A stretch of 27,609 bases of DNA from Marine Group III euryarchaeote CG-Epi4 (GCA_001875365.1 MIYX01000003.1:1-27609), one strand, 5' to 3'. Counted from the first letter of the stretch, positions 7,031 to 15,586 are shown. Made by a program: numbers and translations. The notes: generated from the letters alone by a model not told the origin.

Positions 7031-7587
7031 ACCATTCCAGTTTTGAGAATATTAACCGCTTTTGAAGGTAAAATAGCCGAATTAATAGGAGTTACTTCAA
7101 GCGTTCTTAAGTCATCCCTTTTCCTTATTGATTGAAGTAAAGGGTTTCTGGAACGCTTGTGCATAGTTATGAGCATGGGCTTTCCGCATTTTAATGCCTC
7201 TTTTAAGACAGCACTAAACTCTTTTGATTCTGAAACTAGCTTACCAACTTCATCAACTAGGATTAGATCTGATTCTTCAATGGCTTTCTGAACTGAGGCT
7301 GTAGCAATTCTATTGACTGCGTCAAGTCTGATACCTAAAGGAGTGGATTCTGGATTTCTGCCCGGAAGCTTTGGCTTAACGTCCCATCTTACAGATGCAG
7401 ATAACTCTTCTTCTTGAGTTATAAAATCTTTAAGATTATAACCTACTATCTCTCCATCTTCTTCTATAGGGTGTGTAGTAAATCCACCTATGCTGAATTT
7501 TTCTTCAACCATTTTAGCAATTCTCAGAACAGTTTTGGTTTTACCCGTACCTGGCTGACCGGAGATAGCTACTTTTACAGGAACCAT
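7027..7587 (-). CDS. THEP1-family nucleoside-triphosphatase
   Basis: A P-loop NTPase of the THEP1 family, which hydrolyses ATP and GTP in vitro; the cellular role is unsettled. Counting from the upstream ATG at 7599, Walker A is GQPGTGKT (14-21) and Walker B is LILVDEVGK (112-120), followed by KPMLITMHKR and a C-terminal TPINSAILP. I set the start at the second ATG (7587, MVPVKVAISG). A clear TATA-like element at 7611-7620 is centred 28 bp from it but only 16 bp from the ATG at 7599, and the family normally begins near this point. The ATG at 7599 remains possible (190 residues). It heads the seven-gene operon and overlaps trm1 as TTGA. Confidence 0.9.
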   Translation of the reverse strand: MVPVKVAISGQPGTGKTKTVLRIAKMVEEKFSIGGFTTHPIEEDGEIVGYNLKDFITQEEELSASVRWDVKPKLPGRNPESTPLGIRLDAVNRIATASVQKAIEESDLILVDEVGKLVSESKEFSAVLKEALKCGKPMLITMHKRSRNPLLQSIRKRDDLRTLEVTPINSAILPSKAVNILKTGMV

Positions 7588-7610
7588 ATAGAGTGCCATA
7601 ATTGGAAAGA

Positions 7611-7620
7611 CGATATAAGT
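7611..7620 (-). promoter_or_regulatory. Putative TATA box of the THEP1-trm1-rpoL-truD operon
   Basis: The minus strand reads ACTTATATCG in the 32-bp gap after the Cas4-like gene. Its centre lies 28 bp from the ATG at 7587, the distance expected for a leaderless transcript. If used, it rules out the ATG at 7599. Confidence 0.5.
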
Positions 7621-7631
7621 ACGTATGCCTG

Positions 7632-8468
7632 TTAATTATAGTCTAAGCGCTCAGGGCAATTTTTTCTTCTTGAACAACTGTTACATTTACCTGCTCTTTT
7701 ATGATTTCTATGAGCTTCCAATTTTCCTGCAAGAATATCATTCATTTCTTCTAGTTTTTCAACTACAAGACTTTTCAATTTTACATCCCAAATAATCTCA
7801 TGTGGTTTGTTATTAATGCCATATCTTATTTGGCCAGATGGCGGTTTCTTACCAAAAGTTTCCTCTGTAAGTAAACAATAAGCTCCAATTTGTAATATGT
7901 GGCTAAAGAATGGTGCCTTAGGAGGGCGTCCTGTCTTAATTTCAACTGGGATACGGTTCTCATCCTTCTTAATTATAAAATCTGGACGACCTGCTAAGTT
8001 ATAACTCCTAGATTTGAGGATGGGCGTATCGTCTGTTAAGCCATCTGGAGTTTCAATAGTCTCATCTCCTAATTTATAATCGTCTCTTAATTTATCAATT
8101 TTTTCCGTAGAAACCAAAAGCTTGTAAAGAAAAAATGATGCGACAAGCATCCAGCCTATTCCAATTATTAAAAGTATAACTCCTAAGTTAATACGTAAAT
8201 TATCTGTTGATATCCAAAGGATAACAAGAGCAACCGTAACAACTGCCATTATCATTCCGACAACCGTTAACAAGGTAGATGAAGTCTCACGAGACTTCTT
8301 TTCTTCTACCAATAAATTTGTTAAGGAATTACCTATCTCTTTATGTTTTTCTACCCCTGAATTTACCTCATCACCCTCTGCATCTATACCTTTTAAATCT
8401 AAATGCCAAGATAATGGACAATAGCCGTATCGCTCCATTTCTGAAGCTGAAATTATATGTTTGCTCAT
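7632..8468 (-). CDS. Cas4/RecB-like PD-(D/E)XK nuclease with inserted membrane hairpin
   Basis: A 278-residue protein with the layout of Cas4-type nucleases. An N-terminal Cys lies in ASEMERYGYCPLSWHL (C17) and a His in GVEKHKEIG (H42). The nuclease core has D163 (GRPDFIIKK), E176 and K178 (PVEIKTG), and the QxxxY motif (Q193, Y197). A C-terminal cysteine trio C262, C265, C271 could bind a 4Fe-4S cluster together with C17. Unusually, two hydrophobic helices (about 64-87 and 94-118) interrupt the fold between H42 and D163 and would tether the enzyme to the membrane. No CRISPR array or other cas gene is in the window. It lies downstream of the 148-residue gene with its own possible TATA (8495-8507). 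It could equally be a housekeeping DNA-repair enzyme; the fold call is strong and the role unknown. Confidence 0.85.
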   Translation of the reverse strand: MSKHIISASEMERYGYCPLSWHLDLKGIDAEGDEVNSGVEKHKEIGNSLTNLLVEEKKSRETSSTLLTVVGMIMAVVTVALVILWISTDNLRINLGVILLIIGIGWMLVASFFLYKLLVSTEKIDKLRDDYKLGDETIETPDGLTDDTPILKSRSYNLAGRPDFIIKKDENRIPVEIKTGRPPKAPFFSHILQIGAYCLLTEETFGKKPPSGQIRYGINNKPHEIIWDVKLKSLVVEKLEEMNDILAGKLEAHRNHKRAGKCNSCSRRKNCPERLDYN

Positions 8469-8494
8469 GGGGTTAAGTCCGGGATTGAGTCGGA

Positions 8495-8507
8495 ATTACT
8501 TAAAGAG
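8495..8507 (-). promoter_or_regulatory. Weak TATA-like element upstream of the Cas4-like gene
   Basis: The minus strand reads CTTTAAGTAATTC, centred about 32 bp before the ATG at 8468, slightly farther than at other units in this window. A second AT-rich candidate (ATTTATTTATTTA, 8511-8523) lies about 49 bp away. Confidence 0.3.
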
Positions 8508-8510
8508 CTG

Positions 8511-8539
8511 TAAATAAATAAATTAGTGCAATGCACTAA
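8511..8539 (-). terminator. Palindrome plus T-rich tract: terminator or operator
   Basis: TTAGTGCA-A-TGCACTAA (8523-8539) has perfect 8-bp arms and overlaps the TAG stop of the 148-residue gene. On the transcribed strand it is followed by the T-rich ATTTATTTATTTA (8511-8523). This could form a hairpin terminator for the giant-protein operon, or it could be an operator upstream of the Cas4-like promoter. Confidence 0.45.
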
Positions 8540-8982
8540 AAACTAAAATACTGATCATGCCAAGCTAAATTTCCATAATCTGCTATCTTGTAATTATAAT
8601 TTAATACTTGTTTACCTTCATCCGAATTGAATTCCATTGATATTATTAATTCGTAATAATCTGCATGAGGTCCGTCGAAAATTAATACCGGTAATTTTAC
8701 GGATTGTTTAGGACTTAAAACACCAGGATAATGCGTTTCACTTTCGAGTAACTCTGTAGAATTCCAGACTGCTAATTTTACTTTAAGATCATTAATCTCT
8801 TTAGTTCCAGTATTACTTACTTTTGATTGAACAAATAAACCTGAATATGAGCTATGATATACTGTATCTATTTCCACTTCTGTCCTAGGAAGAAAATAAG
8901 AATAACATAATAAGACCAGTAAAACTGCTACAATTATTACCGCAAATTTACCTACTACCTTACGTTGTTCTACTGTGTTCAT
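8536..8982 (-). CDS. Small membrane-anchored protein with an extracytoplasmic beta domain
   Basis: A 148-residue protein of unrecognised family. A short charged N-terminus is followed by one membrane helix (about 12-31), then an ectodomain rich in alternating hydrophobic residues, including VQSKVSNTGTKEINDLKVKL and VLSPKQSVKLPVLIF. That pattern resembles CARDB or FxLYD-type immunoglobulin-like folds of archaeal surface proteins. Its ATG overlaps the stop of the 1806-residue secreted protein (ATGA), so the two are translationally coupled. The large protein has no C-terminal anchor of its own, so this small protein could serve as its membrane partner; that is inference from gene order. Confidence 0.6.
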   Translation of the reverse strand: MNTVEQRKVVGKFAVIIVAVLLVLLCYSYFLPRTEVEIDTVYHSSYSGLFVQSKVSNTGTKEINDLKVKLAVWNSTELLESETHYPGVLSPKQSVKLPVLIFDGPHADYYELIISMEFNSDEGKQVLNYNYKIADYGNLAWHDQYFSF

Positions 8983-11900
8983 AATGTCGCCCCTATGGAA
9001 GAAATAAAGCTCATACCTGGCTCTGGCATAATGTAGTGTTTTTCATCATCTCCGAATTCAGTATCCATTCCATTTTTTTGTATTCCAAGCCATGTCGGTA
9101 GAATATTGTATCCTCCAACTTCCTTAACTCTAAGATCCATCATGACTGCTGAAGTTTCTAATTGAATTGGACCCAATGTAAGTTCTCCTCCAATTGCAAA
9201 AGATAATTGGCCACCCTCGCTATTAAGCATTTCAAAAACTGGATATAAGCCGAATATCTGATTAGGGATTATCTCAACATGCTTTATCTCTTTAGCATGT
9301 ATTACCATATAATCTAAATGAAATTGAGGAGTTGCAGGAGATGTTGTTGTTACTAAATAAGCACTTTCGATACCTTGGGGTGAGTCAATTATGTAGTTCA
9401 CACCATCTAAAATCATTGTAGTATTATCGCCTACATTCCTTACATCGATAAAAGTACCTGAGTGACCTCCTGTGTATCCTTCATCAACAATTAACATAAC
9501 ATCTATCTCTTTTGAAGAGGTTGTAACAAACAAATCTGGGAATCCTTGAAACACAAATGATTCATCCATATCAAATTCAAGATTAGGATTAATTCCCATA
9601 TGAAATTCTTCAGGAACATCATGAACTATGGCCTGAGCTGATTTCCAAGAACCATAATCTCTGTTAGCAGTTTTAACCCAAACATAATCCATACCTTGGT
9701 CGGCCTTGTAAATGATATCTATTTCTTTACCAACTATAACATCTGCTCGTAAATCTTTAGGAACTGAGGAAAAATAAACTTCATTGTAGGATGGTCTGGT
9801 CATATTGTGCGTTCTAAGATAAGCTCGCCCTATTCCTCCAGTTTGCTCAATGTCAAAAATTGCATCTAAATCACGATCACCAGTTTTTCCCGTTTGGAAA
9901 TAAGCTTTAATATTATTATTTTGTTGAACTTCATCCAAGAACAATTCTATAGCTGTCTCATTTTTACCTCTATTTATGTCTAAATAAATCCAAGGAGTAA
10001 CTGGAGACCAATCTCCTAAATCTAAATTAATCTTATCAGGTTCTCCAAACTCAGTTGATAATTTAGCTGATGTTAAAGTTCCTTCTAAATACATCTTGAG
10101 AACATCGCCATTATCGTCCTGTCTCAATAAAATTCCATGAGTCCAAGCTGTATCCATATCTGTAGTGTTACCTGATTCTATTCCTAGAATTATTCTTGAA
10201 GGGGCACTCGATGAACTATAGTTTGCATATATGTCATCACCCAATTCAATATCTAAATTAACTCTCTCTGGAACTTCAGGAATGGAGATCTCAAGATTCG
10301 TTTCAGACTCTTCATCAATAATTGAGGCAAATAAAGAACCTAGCTGTTTGTTAGTTAGTAAAGAAATATTACCAATTATTGGACCTTCAGAATCCTCCAA
10401 GTCTGATAAGAAGATTGAAGCATTGAGATCAACCTCTTCTGGTAAATCATCAATTCTCAATAAAACACTTCTATTTCCGAAATTTGTAACATCAACCAAT
10501 ATACTGTCCATCGCTGGAGAATCGTTATTAAAATCTTCAAGAACTACATCAACTGTAGTACCTACTTCTTCAACGTCTAACAAGTTTAGTGAAACTTTAG
10601 GAGAAATTCCTGTGATAAAAACTTTAGCATCCATAGCTCCCTCATCAGACATGTTGAGAGATACTCCTTCAACCCAATTTGTTACAAGCCCCTCTGTTTC
10701 ACCAAGTTGCAAATCTAAAGCCAAAAAATCAATAGGCTGATTAGAACTAATATTTACTCCAAAATTACTTTCTTGAATATTTAATGATAGATTCATATCA
10801 CTTGGCAATCTTGGAATCAAAGCCTCGAGATGATAGGGATTTTCATCTTCTTTTTGATCTATGACTAAGTAAATAGGTCCAACTGGTTGATCCGTTTTAA
10901 ATTGTATATCTCCAGTTAACGTTAAGTTATCTACAGTTGCATTAAGAACCAAATCTGCATTTAGTTCTAAATCCAACCCTGCTGGAATTCCTTCTATGAA
11001 TGCAGTTACCTCTGGACCAATTATTCCTTCCTCTCTAAAAATAATGTAATCCGATCTATCTGCATAATTGAAATCGGCTAATTCTAATTTCAAATCAATT
11101 TTATCTCCTCTGGAGGTATAATTGGCATCTACTGTTTGTGGTAAATCTTTGAAGAGCATACGAGCTCCAAGAATTGTTTCATCGCCGATGTCTTTCTGGC
11201 TAGACCAAAGACCTTCGACCCATACTGGTTCTTCGTCTAACAACGAAATATTACCTTTGTCAACCCAGGCAGTAACAGAAACGGTTTCATCAACATCATA
11301 AAAGAAGCGAGCAACTGTTTCAAATGATTCAACGTTAGTAACTAGATTAATTGATAATCCGGCAACAGTATCTACCAGCGCCTTACCTAATTCAGATAAA
11401 GCTTCAATAAATTGTGCAACATCTTCTAAATCATTCACTTCAGAGACATCTCCTCCAAGTATTGCCGTTGAATTCAAAAGAGGAACTGCTACTACAATTT
11501 CAGCAGGAAGACTGTCAATGAAAACATAGGCATCTAGGCCTTTGTGGTCTTCCTCGTACTCTGTGTCGTCAATGGCACCTACTTTGAACTGAACTGGCTG
11601 CCTATGTGTAATTTTGAAATCTGCTAATTCTCCAGAACCATCGCCGTCAAGCCGCAAAGACTGTATCCAATCTAAATCTCCTGATAAACTGGCTATCTCA
11701 TTATCCTGACCCATGTTATCCTGATAAAGCATAACTGAACTTCCATTATAGTTAGAAGTATCCCAAACCCATCCTGTGGCCTTTCCAGCCTCTGTAACAT
11801 TAGTTATTAAAAATGAAAAATTAAACCAACTGTCCGTAACCAGTCTAAGATTACCTTCAGAACTCACAATTTCAGCTGAACCTGGAAGATGCTCTAAGCG

Positions 11901-14399
11901 AATTCTCGAATATATGTCGCCTGCAAAACTAGTAAAAGTAATATGATCAATTAATTGATCTGAATTATTTCCTCCTGCATATTGAAGATTACCATTATCT
12001 ATGTTTAGATTAATATTTGAAGGAACATTACTCAATGTTATATTAGCCCAGTGAGTAGTTTCCTGACTATTACTTATCCCTTCAAAATAAACCCTAAATG
12101 GCTTATCACGGGAAGGCTTCATATCTAAAGAAACATTAGTGAAACCATCCTTTGAATAAAAACTAATATCTCCTATTTCTGTAATGCGTGCGCTAAAACT
12201 ATAGTCAAGGTTCTTTTGTGAAACTGAAGAGCGGTTGTTTGGGGCATTGCTATCTAGGAAAGCTGACTGATTGTAAATTGCAAAGAAATCATCACCGCTA
12301 CCATCATCTAAATCAAGATACTTATCGCTAGTAAGGAAAACGAAAAGATTTTCCAAATAAGCCAACTCATCTTCTCTAGTTCTCATAATTACATCTACTT
12401 CACCATCTCCCTCTCCAATAGTTGACTGCAAGACTGCTTTAGGAATTGATCGTAATAAATCACCAACATATACTATTCGACCTGCTAAACCTAATAATAA
12501 ATCGCTAATTAAACCACCTACTGCAGAGTCATCAACCGCAGTTGGATCTGTATCATCAAATGCATTATCATTTGAATCATCAAGATTTAAATTTCCTTGC
12601 AGTACTAAGCTTTCAGGTAAATTAGTAATTTCTAACCCTGTGAATAATTTATAATCATGATCGGTCCATGTAGGCTCTCTGCCATCTTCAGTATAATACT
12701 CATAATCGCCATAAACAATCGAATCAATAGATTCAGTTGTGTGAAATTCAATAACTGTCCAATTCCTTTCTGAGGTCGATTCATTTCTTACTTCTAGCCA
12801 TAAAGAAGCTTCTGGCATATTTAATTCGTTAAGACAAATTTCGTCTCCTCCTAAAATTATCTCACAGACAGGTACTCCTTCGACATCCGCTACAATGTGC
12901 GATAAGAAAGAATCTGAACCATCTGAAGGTTGAACATTGTATTCATAGTACTCAAAACCTAAATTGAATTTTTTATTAGTTTCATCTAATTCTTTAGTCT
13001 CAGTTGAAGGTGCATATAACTCGATAGAGTCTCTTTCAACTCCATCTTCTGTTTTTGAAACTAATCTGATTCTAAGTTCATCAGGAACTTTACCTCTAGG
13101 GTTTGAGAGATCAGCTTTAATGAATGTAATCTCTTCTAAAGCATCACCGGGATTAGCAAAAGTCCCCTTACTCCAATTATATTTGAGATAACCTATTGCA
13201 ATATCAAGAGAATCAATTCCATTATTGAAGGGATCTCCTGAAACATTATTCATGTTAACTGATATTTCATAGGGTGCATTTACAAAATCTGCGTCACCTG
13301 GATTTATACCAATTCCACCGCTGTCAGGACCTATTGTGAAAACAAATTCTTCAATTACTACTCCCAAAGAATACTCAGCCGGAATTTCACCTGAGCTAAA
13401 GTGACTATTAATTCCCCAAACATAAGTCTGATCATCATTATTTTCATCTTGATATGTTAAACCTCTAACAATAGCCACATCCAAAGGTTGACTCAGACTA
13501 TTTCCAATCTCTTGAAATTCAATTGCTATTCCTAAATTCGCTTCAATCCCAACATCCCCGTTAATTGGATTTAAATCTGTTTGATCATTAATGATATCGT
13601 TAATTACTGGAACAAGTCTAACTCTAATATCGTTTATACCATCTTCATTAACATCTATTGTCTCCCATGAAGTATCACTTTGGTCAATTCCATTGATTAA
13701 TGCAGACACTAGAGCTGCTGCAACTCCTTCGAAACCAAATTGTTCAAACCAAGCAGATAAGATAGCTGTAGAAGCGCCCCATATTGTTGAAATTAAGTTA
13801 GCATTTTCTACTCCCTCTTCGCAAGGCTCACCAGGTAGAGGAGAATCTCCACATCCGCCTATGTCAATGACACCATTACCGTTAGCATCATATGCCCAAT
13901 AAATCAAGTAAGTATCTGTAAATAATGAGGCTGCTGAACCCAAAAATGACTCCTGATAAAAATCAGCTTCGCCTAGCATTGTTTCGATTATATCTGCCCT
14001 AATAGGCTCGGGATCGTTTACTCCAAATGGAACTAACCCTCTATCTGAAAAATCATAATTTACATTTTCATAATCTACTGTAGCGTTAACATTATCGTTC
14101 TCATTTTTAGAATTCAATAAAACTTCCCTGTTATCCAATAATGAAAAATCAAGTTCATTTCCTTCGTGAAGAGAACGTAGGAAGTTCAATTCATTAACAA
14201 CTGTTTCATCAACTTCATCATTTCGCTGATTAACGCTTTCAAAGAAAGTATCTAGCTCTTTGGCAGTTCCGTAATCTGCTTGTATAACTGCTGGACCTGT
14301 TACTGCTGGAACTAGAAGAATCTGAAGAATAAGGGCTGAAAATACTAAAAAAGTAATCACTCGTTTTCGGCGAAATGCGCTAAAGAGCGATTTGTTCAT
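8979..14399 (-). CDS. Giant secreted beta-rich repeat protein (1806 residues), function unknown
   Basis: An exported protein with a classical signal peptide (basic FRRKRV, hydrophobic core about 15-33, likely cleavage near residue 40). Calcium-loop-like DxNxNGxxD and DxNxDGxxD sequences occur in the N-terminal third (AYDANGNGVIDI, DVNEDGINDI). From about residue 595 to 1600 a degenerate motif recurs at least twelve times: hydrophobic-Pro-x-x-hydrophobic-x-hydrophobic (LPESLVL with P595, VPSNINL with P793, LPEEVDL with P1320, VPEEFHM with P1596), alternating with strand-forming segments. Asn-x-Ser/Thr sequons are abundant, cysteines are very few, and there is no C-terminal membrane helix. A TATA element at 14421-14431 fits leaderless expression. 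A surface-layer, adhesin or amphipathic-groove role is possible; I do not recognise the family. Confidence 0.85.
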   Translation of the reverse strand: MNKSLFSAFRRKRVITFLVFSALILQILLVPAVTGPAVIQADYGTAKELDTFFESVNQRNDEVDETVVNELNFLRSLHEGNELDFSLLDNREVLLNSKNENDNVNATVDYENVNYDFSDRGLVPFGVNDPEPIRADIIETMLGEADFYQESFLGSAASLFTDTYLIYWAYDANGNGVIDIGGCGDSPLPGEPCEEGVENANLISTIWGASTAILSAWFEQFGFEGVAAALVSALINGIDQSDTSWETIDVNEDGINDIRVRLVPVINDIINDQTDLNPINGDVGIEANLGIAIEFQEIGNSLSQPLDVAIVRGLTYQDENNDDQTYVWGINSHFSSGEIPAEYSLGVVIEEFVFTIGPDSGGIGINPGDADFVNAPYEISVNMNNVSGDPFNNGIDSLDIAIGYLKYNWSKGTFANPGDALEEITFIKADLSNPRGKVPDELRIRLVSKTEDGVERDSIELYAPSTETKELDETNKKFNLGFEYYEYNVQPSDGSDSFLSHIVADVEGVPVCEIILGGDEICLNELNMPEASLWLEVRNESTSERNWTVIEFHTTESIDSIVYGDYEYYTEDGREPTWTDHDYKLFTGLEITNLPESLVLQGNLNLDDSNDNAFDDTDPTAVDDSAVGGLISDLLLGLAGRIVYVGDLLRSIPKAVLQSTIGEGDGEVDVIMRTREDELAYLENLFVFLTSDKYLDLDDGSGDDFFAIYNQSAFLDSNAPNNRSSVSQKNLDYSFSARITEIGDISFYSKDGFTNVSLDMKPSRDKPFRVYFEGISNSQETTHWANITLSNVPSNINLNIDNGNLQYAGGNNSDQLIDHITFTSFAGDIYSRIRLEHLPGSAEIVSSEGNLRLVTDSWFNFSFLITNVTEAGKATGWVWDTSNYNGSSVMLYQDNMGQDNEIASLSGDLDWIQSLRLDGDGSGELADFKITHRQPVQFKVGAIDDTEYEEDHKGLDAYVFIDSLPAEIVVAVPLLNSTAILGGDVSEVNDLEDVAQFIEALSELGKALVDTVAGLSINLVTNVESFETVARFFYDVDETVSVTAWVDKGNISLLDEEPVWVEGLWSSQKDIGDETILGARMLFKDLPQTVDANYTSRGDKIDLKLELADFNYADRSDYIIFREEGIIGPEVTAFIEGIPAGLDLELNADLVLNATVDNLTLTGDIQFKTDQPVGPIYLVIDQKEDENPYHLEALIPRLPSDMNLSLNIQESNFGVNISSNQPIDFLALDLQLGETEGLVTNWVEGVSLNMSDEGAMDAKVFITGISPKVSLNLLDVEEVGTTVDVVLEDFNNDSPAMDSILVDVTNFGNRSVLLRIDDLPEEVDLNASIFLSDLEDSEGPIIGNISLLTNKQLGSLFASIIDEESETNLEISIPEVPERVNLDIELGDDIYANYSSSSAPSRIILGIESGNTTDMDTAWTHGILLRQDDNGDVLKMYLEGTLTSAKLSTEFGEPDKINLDLGDWSPVTPWIYLDINRGKNETAIELFLDEVQQNNNIKAYFQTGKTGDRDLDAIFDIEQTGGIGRAYLRTHNMTRPSYNEVYFSSVPKDLRADVIVGKEIDIIYKADQGMDYVWVKTANRDYGSWKSAQAIVHDVPEEFHMGINPNLEFDMDESFVFQGFPDLFVTTSSKEIDVMLIVDEGYTGGHSGTFIDVRNVGDNTTMILDGVNYIIDSPQGIESAYLVTTTSPATPQFHLDYMVIHAKEIKHVEIIPNQIFGLYPVFEMLNSEGGQLSFAIGGELTLGPIQLETSAVMMDLRVKEVGGYNILPTWLGIQKNGMDTEFGDDEKHYIMPEPGMSFISSIGATL

Positions 14400-14420
14400 T
14401 GCTTTATTTAGAATCCAACG

Positions 14421-14431
14421 CTATAAATAAG
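14421..14431 (-). promoter_or_regulatory. TATA box of the giant secreted-protein gene
   Basis: The minus strand reads CTTATTTATAG, centred about 27 bp from the ATG at 14399, so the predicted transcript starts at or next to the start codon. It shares the 91-bp divergent region with the ftsZ promoter without overlap. Confidence 0.55.
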
Positions 14432-14459
14432 GTATTAGTCGCGAAAAAAGATAGATTGA

Positions 14460-14468
14460 TTTTATATA
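14460..14468 (+). promoter_or_regulatory. TATA box of the ftsZ-secE-spt5-rpl11 operon
   Basis: TTTTATATA is a strong archaeal TATA match centred 26 bp before the ftsZ ATG at 14491. No Shine-Dalgarno-like sequence precedes the ATG, consistent with a leaderless mRNA. Confidence 0.65.
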
Positions 14469-14490
14469 GTGAACTAAACTCGATTGAATA

Positions 14491-15582
14491 ATGAATGAGG
14501 ACCCTTTGCAAGAAGCTCTAGCCGATAAAGGAGCTTTTACAGGCGAAACTGATGAGAGTGAATTGCAAGCTCTAGTTTCCAGATTGCAAACAAATATTCT
14601 CATCATAGGAAGCGGAGGTGCTGGAAATAATACTCTGCTTAGACTATACAAAGAGGGCATGACGTCCCTAGAACTTTTGGCCGTAAATACTGACGCTCAA
14701 CATCTCTTAAACACACATGTTCCTCACAGAATGTTAATCGGAAAAGTTTTGACTAAAGGGTTAGGTGCTGGATCTGAACCAAATGTTGGTGAAGGGGCAG
14801 CTGAAGAAGCCCGTAATGACATATTAGAAGCATGTAGAGATGCAGATATTGTATTTCTAACGGGAGGTCTGGGTGGAGGCACCGGTACAGGCTCCTTACC
14901 AGTTATAGCTAAATTGGCTAAAGAAAGTGGAGCGTTAACAATTGCAATTGTTACATTACCATTTAGTAACGAGGGTGCAAGAAGATCTCGAAACGCAAGA
15001 ATAGGTCTTGAAAAATTAAGAAAATGTGCCGATACTGTGATTGTTATACCTAATGATAAACTACTAACTGAGGATATCGCACAATTACCTCTGAATTTAG
15101 CATTTAGACAAGCTGATGAGATATTAGGAAATGCTATCAAATGTATGACTGAAATTACGTCCCACAGCGGACTTGTGAATATTGATTTTGCAGACATGCG
15201 CTCGATAATGTCAAGTGGAGGTGTTGCGATGATAGGCATGGGAGAAGGGCAAGGTGCAAATCGTGCATCTGATGCTGTAACTGCTGCATTAACATCGCCG
15301 TTACTCGAATTAGATATTGAAGATTCAAAAGGTGCCTTGGTAAATGTTACTGGAGGTGATGATATGACGCTTCAGGAAGCCCATGAGGTTGTAAGAGAAG
15401 TTCATAGTAAGATTAATAAAGATGCTCGAATCATTTGGGGAGCTTCGATAGATTCTACTCTCGAGCATCAAATTCGTGTGATGCTTGTAGTTACTGGTGT
15501 CAAGTCTTCTCAGATATTGGGACCACCCGACGGAGTAGATGACGGAATGCAAAGTAAATACGGAATAGATTTCGTACATTAG
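14491..15582 (+). CDS. ftsZ: Cell division GTPase FtsZ (archaeal FtsZ1-like)
   Basis: A tubulin-fold GTPase that polymerizes into the division ring. The N-terminal loop is NILIIGSGGAGNNT. The tubulin signature GGLGGGTGTGS (125-135) binds GTP phosphates, and the T7 synergy loop GLVNIDFADMRSIM contains the catalytic acids D232 and D235. The strings NTDAQHLL, LIGKVLTKGLGAG and DTVIVIPNDKLL follow the euryarchaeal FtsZ1 pattern. It has a short acidic N-terminal extension and a short C-terminal tail (GIDFVH). At 363 residues it is full length. It is the first gene of the ftsZ-secE-spt5-rpl11 unit, an arrangement shared by many euryarchaea, and secE follows after 4 bp. Confidence 0.96.
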   Translation: MNEDPLQEALADKGAFTGETDESELQALVSRLQTNILIIGSGGAGNNTLLRLYKEGMTSLELLAVNTDAQHLLNTHVPHRMLIGKVLTKGLGAGSEPNVGEGAAEEARNDILEACRDADIVFLTGGLGGGTGTGSLPVIAKLAKESGALTIAIVTLPFSNEGARRSRNARIGLEKLRKCADTVIVIPNDKLLTEDIAQLPLNLAFRQADEILGNAIKCMTEITSHSGLVNIDFADMRSIMSSGGVAMIGMGEGQGANRASDAVTAALTSPLLELDIEDSKGALVNVTGGDDMTLQEAHEVVREVHSKINKDARIIWGASIDSTLEHQIRVMLVVTGVKSSQILGPPDGVDDGMQSKYGIDFVH

Positions 15583-15586
15583 CAAG

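Noticed and set aside
7632..8468. CRISPR-Cas adaptation module suggested by the Cas4-like gene
   Set aside because: No cas1, cas2 or repeat array occurs anywhere in the window, and the inserted membrane helices are not typical of Cas4.
10231..10740. Plus-strand frame of 169 codons inside the giant secreted-protein gene
   Set aside because: Ser-rich, low-information antisense translation with no start signal or family resemblance, overlapped by a continuous 1806-codon frame.
14724..15239. Open minus-strand frame of 171 codons inside ftsZ
   Set aside because: It lies entirely antisense to a highly conserved gene, and its translation shows no recognisable domain; it is a shadow of the coding frame.
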